Notes: a model not told the origin generated them from the letters alone. Positions 45,364 to 55,111 are shown, counted from the stretch's first letter. The stretch is DNA of 64,000 nt from Meconema thalassinum (GCA_946902985.2 OX336389.2:340974444-341038443); one strand, 5' to 3'. Translations and numbers: made by a program.

Positions 45364-46602
45364 ATGTTTAGCATGTTTAACATAACAGATAAAAGAGAGG
45401 TTGACAACAGAGTTGTGCGACGAGAAGAAAGAGTTTATCAACCTTATTCAGCTAATAAATTCGAAAATAATGATGAAATTCGAATACCGATTCAAAATGA
45501 AGAAAACATAGTTTTATTATCAGAAGGTGTTCTTCACTTAGAAGGTCAAATTATTACTTCTAACATAAATCCAGCTGCTTCTACTACAGCGCATCCTGAC
45601 CAAAATTTTGGGGCTAATCTTTTTAGCGAAATTCGCATCACGTTAAATGGTAAAGAAATTGATCGTACACGCCATCTAGGTATAACAAGTTCTATAAAAA
45701 CCTTTGCATCATATTCAAAAAACGAATATACAGCTTTACAAAATGCTGGTTATTTTCCCTCTTTAACAACACCAGCAAGTGAAGCAAATATTGTTGATAG
45801 TAACACAAAACGTTTTCATATAATACTTCCTTTAAGCAACCTGTTAGGTTTAGCAGAGGATTACAGAAAGCCGATTTTAAACTGCAAGCATGAGGTAATA
45901 CTTCTCCGATCGTCGAGTGACGCACGTGCGTTGCAATCGACAACCGAAAACGATCTTTCTAAGGTCAAGTTATTTAAAGTTTATCTAAAAATTCCCGTTT
46001 TATTATTATCGGACGAAGAACAAATTAAAAGATTAAAACTAATGCAGAAAAATATTCCCATTCAGGTTGGTTTTCGATCATGGGATGTTCATGTCTTGCC
46101 TTCTCTTCCTAGAACAACTAAATATAGTTGGACTGTAATGACAACTTCTGAAACGCAAAAACCACGTCAATTTTTATTAGGTTTTCAAACTAGAAGAAAT
46201 TTACTAAACACATGCTCTTCCTATTTCGACCATTGTAACATTAAATCTATAAGAGTTTTTTTAAATTCAATTTTTTATCCCTATGAAATGCCAACTTCTG
46301 AAATTGCCATAAATGACTACAGCGAGTTGTATGACATGTTTGTTAAATTTCGTAATGTATATTATCAGATCGATGATGTTCGTTCAGAGACTCTGGTTTC
46401 ACGAGATGAATTTAAGTCTCATTGTCCGATTATTGTAATTAATTGTCCCGAACAAGTGGAAGCAGTGAAGACATCTTCAGTCGATGTGCGAATTGAAATC
46501 GAGACAAGTGAGAATATACCTGAAGATACAACTCTTTATTGTGTTCTTATTCATGATCGTCAAATATCTTACAGACCATTAACGAATGAAGTAATTATCT
46601 AA
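45364..46602 (+). CDS. Double-jelly-roll major capsid (hexon-like) protein
   Basis: 412 aa, uninterrupted. Diagnostic parts: NLFSEIRITLNGKEIDRTRHLG, FHIILPLSNLLGLAEDYRKPILNCKHEVILLR and SWTVMTTSETQKPRQFLLGFQT, followed by FDHCNIKSIRVFLNSIFYPYE. These match the DJR-like domain of insect Polinton capsid proteins; the sheet-rich pattern runs twice through the chain. It would trimerise to build the icosahedral shell, with the penton-like protein encoded just upstream. Confidence 0.85.
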   Translation: MFSMFNITDKREVDNRVVRREERVYQPYSANKFENNDEIRIPIQNEENIVLLSEGVLHLEGQIITSNINPAASTTAHPDQNFGANLFSEIRITLNGKEIDRTRHLGITSSIKTFASYSKNEYTALQNAGYFPSLTTPASEANIVDSNTKRFHIILPLSNLLGLAEDYRKPILNCKHEVILLRSSSDARALQSTTENDLSKVKLFKVYLKIPVLLLSDEEQIKRLKLMQKNIPIQVGFRSWDVHVLPSLPRTTKYSWTVMTTSETQKPRQFLLGFQTRRNLLNTCSSYFDHCNIKSIRVFLNSIFYPYEMPTSEIAINDYSELYDMFVKFRNVYYQIDDVRSETLVSRDEFKSHCPIIVINCPEQVEAVKTSSVDVRIEIETSENIPEDTTLYCVLIHDRQISYRPLTNEVII

Positions 46603-46663
46603 ACCAATATTTGCTAAGTTATAAGCAAGCAAGTAAACAAGTATTCTCACTTTAGTTTCAATC

Positions 46664-47347
46664 ATGGAATTGACAACAACAAACTCTCCTTCTACTGATG
46701 CTGGCACGTGGAATAAGAAGCAACCAATAGTTGCAGACATTCGCAAGCTACCAAACGGCAGTTTGGAACTTGCTTACTGTATGTTAAATAACGGCAATAT
46801 ACCTTCATTCAGCCCCGTGATCACATGGGTTGCAGCATATTGTGAAAAAACTCTTTCTTCTTTTTTTGAGTCTATTAAGAATAAATATGATTATTTAGTT
46901 GTATATAATTTGCCACAGGAATTTTCTTTGTTTGCACTAAAAGCACTTTCCCCCGACTCATTATTCGATCTTAATACGATTGATGGAATGTCAGACCTAA
47001 TGTTGAGGCATAGCCATCGTTTACCTACAGATTGTCCAAAACATTTACCATCTCTAGCAATGGGAAGCAATAGTTGTGCTAAATTCAATGTCAATGCTGT
47101 TCAACATTGGTTAAATTCTTCTGATGGCATCATGAAAATCGTGTGTTCGATAATAAACAAGTTTCGAAACAATGGACTTCGAGGTTTTAATAAGTTTGAT
47201 TGGAACTACTTTCCTATAAACGTACTGACTATATATGAACCACAACGAATTCGTCTAGAGTGGGAACATCTACCAGATCATCTAAAGAGGAAATTTCAAC
47301 TGTTTCATCTTCGCTGCAAATGTGACAACTGTAATCGCTATCTATAA
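46664..47347 (+). CDS. Unknown Polinton protein with Cys tail
   Basis: 227 aa, intact. Visible features are WVAAYCEKTLSSFFESIKNKYDYLVVYNLPQEFSLFALKAL in the middle, AVQHWLNSSDGIMKIVCSIINKF, and a C-terminal CKCDNC cluster that might bind zinc. I do not recognise the family and it is not part of the core Polinton set. Its base composition matches the neighbours and it is in the same direction as the capsid genes. Confidence 0.55.
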   Translation: MELTTTNSPSTDAGTWNKKQPIVADIRKLPNGSLELAYCMLNNGNIPSFSPVITWVAAYCEKTLSSFFESIKNKYDYLVVYNLPQEFSLFALKALSPDSLFDLNTIDGMSDLMLRHSHRLPTDCPKHLPSLAMGSNSCAKFNVNAVQHWLNSSDGIMKIVCSIINKFRNNGLRGFNKFDWNYFPINVLTIYEPQRIRLEWEHLPDHLKRKFQLFHLRCKCDNCNRYL

Positions 47348-47669
47348 AAGGTGATTAATTTAAATCTACTAGTGTCGTTGACAGCTATACATATTTTGTT
47401 TTTAGTTTGCTTTTTAACACAGTGTATATTTTTTTGTCTACAGAAAAAATAATCATCTGGACAACTAAAAAGAAGAAGATCATCTCAACACACCCACACT
47501 CATCTGGACAACTAAAAAAAGAATGAGATTACTTCAAGAGAAATAAAATTGTATTAATTGTAATTCTAAATGAATAAAGAAGAAAAGGTCTTTTGTACCA
47601 TTTCATATTAAAGTTCTTATTAATGAACAATTACCTCCTCACTCTACATGTAAATAACATAATAATATT
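47348..47669. other. Intergenic region with poly-A signals
   Basis: AATAAA occurs at about 47544 and 47574. TTTTTTTGTCTACAG ending near 47444 looks like a splice acceptor. A short duplicated CATCTGGACAACTAAAAA occurs at about 47453 and 47503. No ORF is supportable. Confidence 0.5.
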
Positions 47670-47755
47670 GTCAGGTGAGGGATTCGAACCCTCGCTTTCA
47701 ATTTCTGAAAATTAGATCTTAAGTCTAACGCCTTAGACCGCTCGGCCAACCCAAC
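47670..47755 (-). tRNA. tRNA-Leu(UAA)
   Basis: 86 nt that fold fully as a leucine tRNA. The acceptor GTTGGGT/ACCTGAC pairs in seven positions with two G-U. The D arm begins TGGCCGAGCGGTCTAAGG, and the anticodon stem TTAGA/TCTAA has loop CTTAAGA, so the anticodon is TAA. A variable stem TTTC/GAAA and T arm GAGGG-TTCGAAT-CCCTC follow. A and B boxes are good. It lies inside the Polinton, outside the hAT, on the strand opposite to the capsid genes, and could be an active pol III gene captured from the host. No intron. Confidence 0.9.
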
Positions 47756-47850
47756 ACATGCATATTAGCCAACGTGTTTTGTTGATTCATGTCAGTTCGC
47801 ATTTAGCTTTGTGTGGTGAACATCTTTTCTTTGTAAAGTGAAGCAGCATC

Positions 47851-47902
47851 ATGAAGTATTTTAATTGTGTTAAGTATTCCAAAAAACAGTTAATGCAAAT
47901 GA
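47851..47902 (+). pseudogene. 5' coding piece of the BIR gene, cut off by the hAT
   Basis: An ATG at 47851 opens a frame that runs to the hAT insertion point. It is in phase with the BIR frame beyond 51159 when the hAT and one 8-bp duplication are ignored. This suggests that the original start lay here. Confidence 0.65.
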
Positions 47903-48333
47903 CAGTGGCGGCTGGTGACATTGTTGCAGCGTTGCACAACTCCCAATAATTTTACACCTAATTCGTAGTTTCTTTTCCTTTAATGTTTTAGTTTTATAGA
48001 TCTAATGCACTCAAAAATGTGTTAAATTCATCTATATTTTGATATTATTTATCCAAATGCTTCACACTGTACCTATAAAAGCTGCCGCCTTCAAATCAAA
48101 CTCCAGGGGGTTAGCTCTCTTGTGGCAACTCCCAAGCAGACAGCGCGGCGTACAGGACGAGGCTGGACGAGGCCAAGCTTGTGCATAGCATGCCGACCAG
48201 CATGGGTAGTAGGGAGTTGCAGACGAGCTGCCAGCCCCCTGGCAACACTCAGTTCCAAATGGCCCCGTTAGACTGCACCACTCTTTGGAAATGACAACAC
48301 CCTCGATTTCTCTTACCCCGCGAAGGGTAGTTT

Positions 48334-48403
48334 AGTTAGTTAGTTATTTAGTTAGTTAGTTATTGTTGTTTTAAGGGGCGGAACTACGAGGTCATCTGCC
48401 CCT
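48334..48403 (-). mobile_element. 70-bp retroposed fragment with target duplication
   Basis: GAAGGGTAGTTT flanks at 48322-48333 and 48404-48415. The insert is an (AGTT)n run followed by ATTGTTGTTTTAAGGGGCGGAACTACGAGGTCATCTGCCC, a variant of the sequences at 6669 and 18209. Confidence 0.75.
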
Positions 48404-48758
48404 GAAGGGTAGTTTCTTTCCCACACCACTAGAGAATGCTATACCACCCACAACGGTACAAATATCGGAATTTCATAGGGAGACATTAGTTGGTTCACAC
48501 CCAATTATTTTTAGATGTTTTCTCATCATAACTTCATTTAATATTTTTGTCAATTGTTCTGTGAAGCGAGCCTAAGAACGCCACCGTGCTATAAGTACAG
48601 TAGATAAGTGGCTGAACTATTTTGCGACGTATTGTTGGTGTACTTTAGCGGTTTATGTTTGCTTTTACCACTCTTGTTCTTGCGGTATTTGGGTTGCGAT
48701 TAGTTCTGTATTTAGTTGATTTGAGTATTTTGGTTCCAGGCAGATACTTAACTGTGCA

Positions 48759-48762
<4 letters not shown>

Positions 48763-48817
<55 letters not shown>
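48763..48817. repeat. (TTA)n microsatellite
   Basis: An uninterrupted TTA/TAT triplet run inside the hAT element. It makes artificial poly-Tyr and poly-Asn ORFs. Confidence 0.9.
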
Positions 48818-49079
48818 ATTGTTTGGTTGATTGTGAGTAGACCTATGCATTCACTACGAAATTTCTTGGCTAGCAAAATTCAGTGTTTTGTTAGTTTGCT
48901 TTTCGCGCCACTTTCCGATGTAGCACCCAGATTTATCATCTGTGCATCTTGTAAGTTACCGTAGTATTTTATTTTAACGGAATGTTTAGTTTGAAACATT
49001 AATTGTATTGTGGAGTGTGAGTGAAAATAAATAGAGTAAGTAATTTGCTAGTCAGACTGTTTTTCCAGCTCCCTGATGA

Positions 49080-50440
49080 CGATAAACTTACAGTAAAAAC
49101 ACTCGGTACACCATTACCGGATAAGTATTGTCCAAAATGTATGTATACAAGGGCGTTTAAAGGAGATATTTAAGGCAATAATAATTGGTTATGTGAATGC
49201 GATATTAAAAACGCTTTATTCTGTTTTACATGTTTGTCGGTGGAGAATTCGCGTGGACCAAATAGGAGTTATGGAAAATAATCCCTAAAATAAAGAAACA
49301 TGAATCTTCAGCTGAGCGGCTTCGGTGCCGTAGTTGGTAGCATGCTGAGCCTCTATGCCCAAGATCGCGGGTTCAAACCCGACCGAAGTCATCGGATTTT
49401 TTAAGAGCGTTAAAAATCCCTCAGTATGCATTCCTTCGGAGGGGAAGTAAAGCCGGCGGTCCCATGTCATAGATTTATGGCATGTTAAAGAACCTTCCAC
49501 TTATTACACCTGTGTGAAGCTAAATTATAGGTTAAAATTTGAACAACGCTCTTAGGTTCCAACGTTCGTCGCCAGGAGCCGACTGCGGTGGCGTGTAGTA
49601 ACCAAGTTCTGAACTAGTAGTCGTTTACGGTGGCCTTTGGCGGCAAAAGTAGGAACTGCTTGAAATTCAATGTCTGTAGTCCTCACTTGAATTAAAAACA
49701 GATAACACTCACTAATACAGCCATCACAATTAACACCGGTTATCAGACAGTTTCTCCACACACCCAAAGTACAGGGGGCTACATGACTGCCTTGTCGCAG
49801 CTCCTAAACTGAGGAACCAACCAACCAATCTTCAGCTGTTTGAAATTGACACTTTTTGGAACTGTTAACGAAGATGCACAATTGGACAGTGCCTATAGAA
49901 GGTAAATTGCGGAATATAACGAAGATGTTAGGCACAATAGATATATGTTAAATATTGTAATAAACTGTATTCGTTTCTGTGGTTCTTTCGGACTGGCCTT
50001 GCGTGATCATGATGAAAGTGTAACATCAACAAATCCATGTGTTTTGAGAGAACTAATTAATTTTACCGCTGAGTTGGATGCTGTGTTAAAGGTCATTTGG
50101 TAAGGGCAACTGTTTTCAAAGGAACGTCCAAAACAATTCAAAATTAATTTTTACAGATTATGATGGAGGTTTGCCAAGAAGAAGAATCAAAGCAAATAAA
50201 GGAATCGGAAATTTTTGCCATTATAGCAGATGAAACTAGTGATATTTCAAACATATTTCAGATGGCTGTTGTGCACCGATACGTAGTAAGAGGCAAACAA
50301 ACCATGATGCACACACATTAGCAGCGTGTTTACTGGATGAATTAAAGAAGCAGAAATTGAACGAAACTCCGCAAAAATGAATTGCGCCGACGTATGACAG
50401 AACGCACTTCATGGCTGGTACCTCTGATGGGGTTCAAGCT
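49080..50440 (+). pseudogene. hAT transposase remnants
   Basis: Pieces in several frames: CDIKNALFCFTCLSVENS before the SINE; CIRFCGSFGLALRDHDESV and LRELINFTAELDAVLKVI (about 49960-50100); FAIIADETSDISNIFQMAVVHRYV (about 50215-50290), the region with the first catalytic Asp of hAT enzymes. The C-terminal dimerisation part is absent. Frameshifts and the SINE make it nonfunctional. Confidence 0.7.
49315..49826 (+). mobile_element. SINE family C, 12-bp target duplication
   Basis: The second copy of the SINE at 26711. It starts AGCGGCTTCGGTGCCGTAGTTGG, has GATCGCGGGTTCAAACCC (B box) and ends GAGGAACCAACC. AATCTTCAGCTG flanks at 49303-49314 and 49827-49838. It is inside the hAT transposase remnants. 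Confidence 0.92.
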
Positions 50441-50458
50441 ATAGTAAAAAAAAATACT

Positions 50459-50745
50459 GATAGTCAGTCTGAAAGACTAGACTTTATATGATTTTAATTG
50501 CTACAAATGCTGCGTGAACTCAAAGTCCGTTAGCAAGTGCAAACCAAGGTCAAAGGAGGTAGCTGGCTGGATGACGTCACGCTCACCGGAGCGCGCGGGG
50601 AAAGGAGGAAGCTCAAGCAGTATTATGACGTCACACACCTCAGTGCATGCTCGGTACATTTCGTCCCGTCACCGTAACGTAACGCCAGACCCCAGCGTAA
50701 CTACGAAGTCGACAAGATCATTTAAAATGATAAAAATCCTATCCT
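50459..50745 (+). repeat. Interspersed repeat, second copy
   Basis: Shares GATAGTCAGTCTGAAAGACT at one end and CGTCACCGTAACGTAACGCC...GTCGACAAGATCATTTAAAAT at the other with the reverse of 22100-22380. The middle differs and lacks the hairpin. Confidence 0.6.
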
Positions 50746-51183
50746 CATGCAGAATATGTGCCCGTCTTTGTTAGTAATAACATTTTTCGTTAACGTACAA
50801 ACTTTTCGGTTGCCATGTTTTTATGTTGAGAATGTTTATTATCCCGGAGATTGAGACCCAACCTTAGACAACCTGCTGTGTTTAAAATTCTTCCCATGAA
50901 CTCAGGCATAGGGCTTAAATACATAAATCTGATTTTTTTAATGAATTCCTATAGGAAGAAGCCCAAAAGAGCCATTAAAATTTGTCTATTTGTCGAACGT
51001 ACAGTTATTTTGGAAAACCCATGTATTTCAGTTTTTATAGAACTGTAGTTTACCTAACGTTAAATAATGTTTGTTACATGTGTAAACTTCCCATATAAAA
51101 TTGCGACATCAGAAATTTTGGTGCAACACCCAGCCTTACTTACCACCGGCCGCCACTGGCAAATGATATTGAGTCAAAAAGAA

Positions 51184-51735
51184 ATGAATTTAAAATCTGA
51201 AAGAGATCGGCTAAAAACATTTAAGACATGGTCTTCAGACAGTTTTACGAACACTGCATGGTTAGCAGCTGCAGGATTTTACTATTATGGATATAAGGAT
51301 ATGGTTAGGTGTGCTTTCTGTAATCTGCAACTTAGTTATTGGGACGAAGATGATGATCCGTTTGAAGAGCATAAGAAATGGGCTTTTTCTTGCCCCTACG
51401 TAAACAATATTTCTCCTAGCATAGAATTGAAATCTGAATATGAAAGACTTAAAACTTTTCAAAATTGGCCTCTTCCCTGTCCAAACGAATTTTGTTTAGC
51501 ATCAGCAGGATTTTATTATACTGGTCATGGTGATAAGGTGAAATGTATATTCTGTAAGATTGAAATTGAAAATTGGAGGGAAAACGATAATCCTTTAAAT
51601 GATCATGAAAAATGGGCGCCATATTGTCCATATATAAGAGGGTTTTACGTCGGCAACGTTGATTTAAATCCTGAAAATCCTACTATTATTCCATATAATA
51701 CAAGTTATGATACGTGTGGAAGCAATATATGTTGA
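51184..51735 (+). CDS. IAP-like protein with two BIR domains
   Basis: 183 aa from the ATG at 51184 (upstream codons in this frame are hAT sequence). BIR1 has CAFC, then His and Cys in HKKWAFSC; BIR2 has CIFC and HEKWAPYC. Each repeat has the GFYY-G--D-V-C-FC core, so both zinc sites (C-x2-C, H-x6-C) look intact. No RING follows. By family, BIR proteins bind caspases or IAP antagonists and block apoptosis; a survival or immune role for the element is inference. The hAT insertion removed the probable original start. A cargo gene, not part of the Polinton core. Confidence 0.88.
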   Translation: MNLKSERDRLKTFKTWSSDSFTNTAWLAAAGFYYYGYKDMVRCAFCNLQLSYWDEDDDPFEEHKKWAFSCPYVNNISPSIELKSEYERLKTFQNWPLPCPNEFCLASAGFYYTGHGDKVKCIFCKIEIENWRENDNPLNDHEKWAPYCPYIRGFYVGNVDLNPENPTIIPYNTSYDTCGSNIC

Positions 51736-51784
51736 TGTGATGTGATTTTTTGTGCAGTGTGCATTCTCAGACGTAAACGTAGAC

Positions 51785-52482
51785 ATGTTGAAGTTTGTTA
51801 AGCAGTCAAACACTCTACCAGTAATTTCATTTACTAATGCTGAAAACCAGAGTAAAAGTGAAAAAAGAAAGCATGGTGTTTTACTACCGAACACAATTCG
51901 ATGTATCATTTGCGGTCCATCGAACTGTGGCAAAACAAACGTAATGCTAAATTTATTGTGTCATAAAAATGGAGTTCGTTTTGAAAACGTTTATATTTAT
52001 TCTAAATCACTTGCTCAAAGTAAATATGTTGAATTAAAAAAGTTTTTGGACTCCATAAAAGAAATAAAAAGTGATTTTTTTCCGATAATGATGAAGTAAT
52101 GCCTCCAGAATTGGCTAGAAAAAACTCTATATTTGTTTTTGATGATGTAGCCAGCAATAAACAACAACACATGAAAGATTATTTCAGTAGAGGTCGTCAT
52201 CACAACGTTGACGTATTTTATCTTTGTCAAACATATTCTTGTATACCTAAACATCTAATTAGAGATAACGCTAATTTTTTAATTCTTTTTAAACAAGACG
52301 GAACAAACTTGCGTCACGTATATAACGATCATGTAAATACAGATATGAGCTATGAACAGTTCTTTGATATTTGTTCGTATTGTTGGCAAAACTCTAAGTT
52401 TGGTTTTTTGGTTATCGATAAAGATAGCGATTTACAAAATGGTCGATATCGCAATGGATTTGATGTTTATTTTCAGTTATAA
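51785..52482 (+). CDS. Packaging ATPase (FtsK/HerA type) with a -1 frame break
   Basis: DNA-packaging motor ATPase of the capsid. The first frame (ATG 51785 to a TAA at 52097) has the Walker A GPSNCGKT (51914). The second frame (to 52482) has Walker B IFVFDDV (52129) and the C-terminal NVDVFYLCQTYSCIPKHLIRDNANFLILF. The frame moves by -1 where seven T lie in phase T_TTT_TTT at 52075-52081, a canonical slippery heptamer. No other fault is visible. Programmed frameshifting, a true one-base insertion, or a sequencing error fit equally well. Confidence 0.88.
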
Positions 52483-52548
52483 ATATGACTTCAAAAAGAG
52501 GTAAATGACCATTCGTGTTATAGCTTTTGCGTGGTTAACAACTTAACT

Positions 52549-54180
52549 ATGACATCGTTTAACAAAACCAATAATGTGTCTATCGGACGACCGACTTCAC
52601 GACATGATATTGCAACTAAATCATATGTTGATGATAAGCTAGTGCAATGTGGAAATCAACTAACAACAACAACAAGCGACGGACATCTAAGTATTAACGG
52701 CAAACGGTTAAAAAATGTTGGAACGCCAATACATGTTGAAGATGCATGCAACAAAGGTTATGTAGTGAAGTTATTAAATGAGCTAAATAAAATCGAGTCT
52801 AAAGAAGACATACAACGAAACTTTAACGAGCTTAAAGGTTTAATTTTTTCAATTTGTAAAATAGAGAAAAAAGAACTTGACTTTCAAAACAAACGTCTCG
52901 CGGGCTTAGCTTTACCATCATCTGCAAATGATGCAGTAAACCTTATTGCAATGCAGCAACATACATCGAATATAAAAAAATATCTTGAGACCCGAATAAC
53001 CGAAGTGTTACAACGAGTAGAATTCATTCATGGTTTAGTGCGAGAATTTTCAGAAGATCACTTTCCGTATGATCAAGATACTCTCGACTTGGGTAACAAA
53101 AGAATAAGAAATGTTAAAGATCCAATTCAAAATCAAGATGCGGTAACGTATTCTTTTCTTAAAACTCATGTAACAAATGAACTCGATGAAATTAAAAAAT
53201 CTCTTTTGAATATAAACAGAGATGATGAAACTGTAGATATGTTAAATAGAAGAATAACAAACATATCTCAACCAATCGATTCGTTAGATGCAATAAACAA
53301 ATATTACTTAGAAAACTTTGCTGCCTCTCGAAAAGATCTAGAAGACTTAATCACTAAATTTAATAAACAAAACTTTTTAAACGTAGACGATGGTGGAACT
53401 TTAGATATGATGAGTAAACGAATTACTCACGTAAACAATCCCATATACGATAACGATGTTGCAAGTAAGACGTTTGTTGAACAATATGCCGCTTCCCAAC
53501 GTGAATTTGATCAATTGAAACAAACTGTAAACAATCTACATCATCAAAAACAAACAAATGTTGAGTTTCCTGTTAACGACCAAGATGTGACAAATAAACG
53601 GTTTGTAGAACACTATGCTGCTTCACGAACTGAAGTTAATCAACTAAAAGAAATTTTAAGCAATTTACAAACTCGTATTGAGGGTGTTGCTAACAATCTC
53701 AATATTGTTAAAAAAGAAGATCTTGAAAGTTATGCTGCTGAATCCAAAGAAGAATATAACAAGTTAAAAACTGAACTAGAAAAAATTGAGCAAATGGTTA
53801 ACAAAGAACCACTCGAAAGTTTTACTGCATCCAAAGAAGAATATGGTATATTAAAAGATGAAGTAAAGAAAAAGAACTTATCGAAATTTATTCTGAAATT
53901 CTCCAACACACCATCAATCCATTCACCAGTATACACGCTTCATAATCATAACATACAGTACCAACTTCCCTACAAAGGCGTATTAAAACCAATTTTTGTT
54001 TCACCAAGATCTCCAATTGTGTATGCAATTTTAAATATACGTCAAGAGATTGAACTGGATGGCAGTGATATTGTTGTTGAAGAGCAAGATGAAATTCAGT
54101 TTCGACTTAGAGACCCTAAAAAACATAAAACTGATGATCTTCCTCTTCAAATCGATTTTGAATATACTATAAATAAGTAA
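52549..54180 (+). CDS. Fibre-like protein with phage-type shaft repeats
   Basis: 543 aa from ATG 52549 (the frame upstream to 52531 has no ATG). Five shaft-type repeats fit (L/V)D-x4-(K/R)-R-I-x-N-x3-P-x4-DA-x4-Y: about residues 48, 109, 179, 229 and 285, for example LDLGNKRIRNVKDPI. Then come six (Y/F)-(A/T)-A-S-like motifs in a coiled-coil-like stretch (about 280-440) and a compact beta-rich end (about 445-543). Such repeats form trimeric shafts in phage tail fibres. Encoded between packaging ATPase and integrase, it is a good candidate for a receptor-binding fibre; that role is inferred. Confidence 0.72.
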   Translation: MTSFNKTNNVSIGRPTSRHDIATKSYVDDKLVQCGNQLTTTTSDGHLSINGKRLKNVGTPIHVEDACNKGYVVKLLNELNKIESKEDIQRNFNELKGLIFSICKIEKKELDFQNKRLAGLALPSSANDAVNLIAMQQHTSNIKKYLETRITEVLQRVEFIHGLVREFSEDHFPYDQDTLDLGNKRIRNVKDPIQNQDAVTYSFLKTHVTNELDEIKKSLLNINRDDETVDMLNRRITNISQPIDSLDAINKYYLENFAASRKDLEDLITKFNKQNFLNVDDGGTLDMMSKRITHVNNPIYDNDVASKTFVEQYAASQREFDQLKQTVNNLHHQKQTNVEFPVNDQDVTNKRFVEHYAASRTEVNQLKEILSNLQTRIEGVANNLNIVKKEDLESYAAESKEEYNKLKTELEKIEQMVNKEPLESFTASKEEYGILKDEVKKKNLSKFILKFSNTPSIHSPVYTLHNHNIQYQLPYKGVLKPIFVSPRSPIVYAILNIRQEIELDGSDIVVEEQDEIQFRLRDPKKHKTDDLPLQIDFEYTINK

Positions 54181-54204
54181 AACAACCACAATTTCCGTTT
54201 AGTC

Positions 54205-55111
54205 ATGGAGAAGAGCTCGAAGATTAAAGCTGAAAGTCGAGTAAAGGATAAACTTTCTCGCTTAAAAAAAGATGTTAAAGACAAGTATCTTTCACTTCAA
54301 GATGATGTTAGACGAAAAGAATTAGATATAGAGAGTAACTTTAAACCAGTAACAACTTCATTAAATCAACTTGTAGCTATTGCTAATACATCAACTCAAA
54401 ATAAAGAAAATCGAAAAAGAAAAGGAAAATATGACGATTCTGAATTCACTGCTACTTCAGACGAAGAAGATGGAGATAGCATCAAAATAATTTCACTACT
54501 TAACCGCTACTTTGATCCGTTCATTAAACAAAACGTGGATAGAACATATGGTATAACGATAAGAAATGATAAACAATACTTGGGGCGCGAACGAGTTTTC
54601 TTTGATAAAAAGTGGATAAAAGTTGGTGGTGAAAAATTTCCTATTACAGAAGGTCTACTTGAATTGATTCAAAGGAAAGTACCAGACCCCACTCTATTAG
54701 ATAGGAGTGATTTAACTTCATATTTGAAATTATTAAATGTTTCAAACGTGCACAAAAGAAATTATACAAGCAATGCAGCTCCAAGAGGGACGCAATCTTA
54801 TAAGTATATACATATAATTGAACCCCTTCTCACTGAAGACATAGATAGAATTATAAAAACAGCAGATGAAAATGAAGAAGAAGAAATACTACGATGCATA
54901 CTGGATATGGTAAAAAAAAACACATCGCGCCACAAGCCATTTGGAAATTTGAAGGCGGAAACAATATTGAATTCGTTCACTGGAATGAACCAAACAAATT
55001 GGTATCAGTCTTAAAAAATTAATTGCATCGAAAGCTGCAGGTCACACAGGACTAGACAGCGAAATCTTTGCAATAGAAGAAGAACTAAGAAATGCTGGAT
55101 ATATTGAATAA
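54205..55111 (+). CDS. Conserved Polinton protein, two -1 frame breaks
   Basis: Lys/Glu-rich coiled N-terminus, an acidic stretch (SDEEDGDS), then the family part YGITIRNDKQYLGRERVFF, KWIKVGGEKFPITEGLLELI and DLTSYLKLLNVSNVHKRNY. The first frame stops at 55014, but the typical C-terminus is found in the other two frames: FEGGNNIEFVHWNEPNKL (54945-55010) and ASKAAGHTGLDSEIFAIEEEL, ending at 55111. Each change is -1 and falls on A_AAA_AAC (54915-54921) and A_AAA_AAT (55013-55019). Function unknown; the family lies next to the integrase in many Polintons. Confidence 0.72.

Larger units (their letters stand above)
47903..51158 (+). mobile_element. hAT transposon inserted in the Polinton
   Basis: The ends are CAGTGGCGGCTGGTGA and, reversed, CAGTGGCGGCCGGTGG. 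GCAAATGA is duplicated at 47895-47902 and 51159-51166; 8 bp is the hAT rule. Length is 3,256 bp including a SINE (49315-49826), a tiny SINE-end insert (48334-48403), a (TTA)n run (48763-48817) and a 280-bp repeat (50459-50745). It splits the BIR gene near its start. Confidence 0.92.

Noticed and set aside
48655..48850. Poly-Tyr / poly-Asn ORFs
   Set aside because: Translation of a (TTA)n microsatellite.
51067..51183. Upstream extension of the BIR ORF
   Set aside because: These codons are hAT terminal sequence up to 51158; not part of the BIR protein.
51752..51784. Start of the ATPase at 51752
   Set aside because: That codon is GTG; the first ATG in frame is at 51785.
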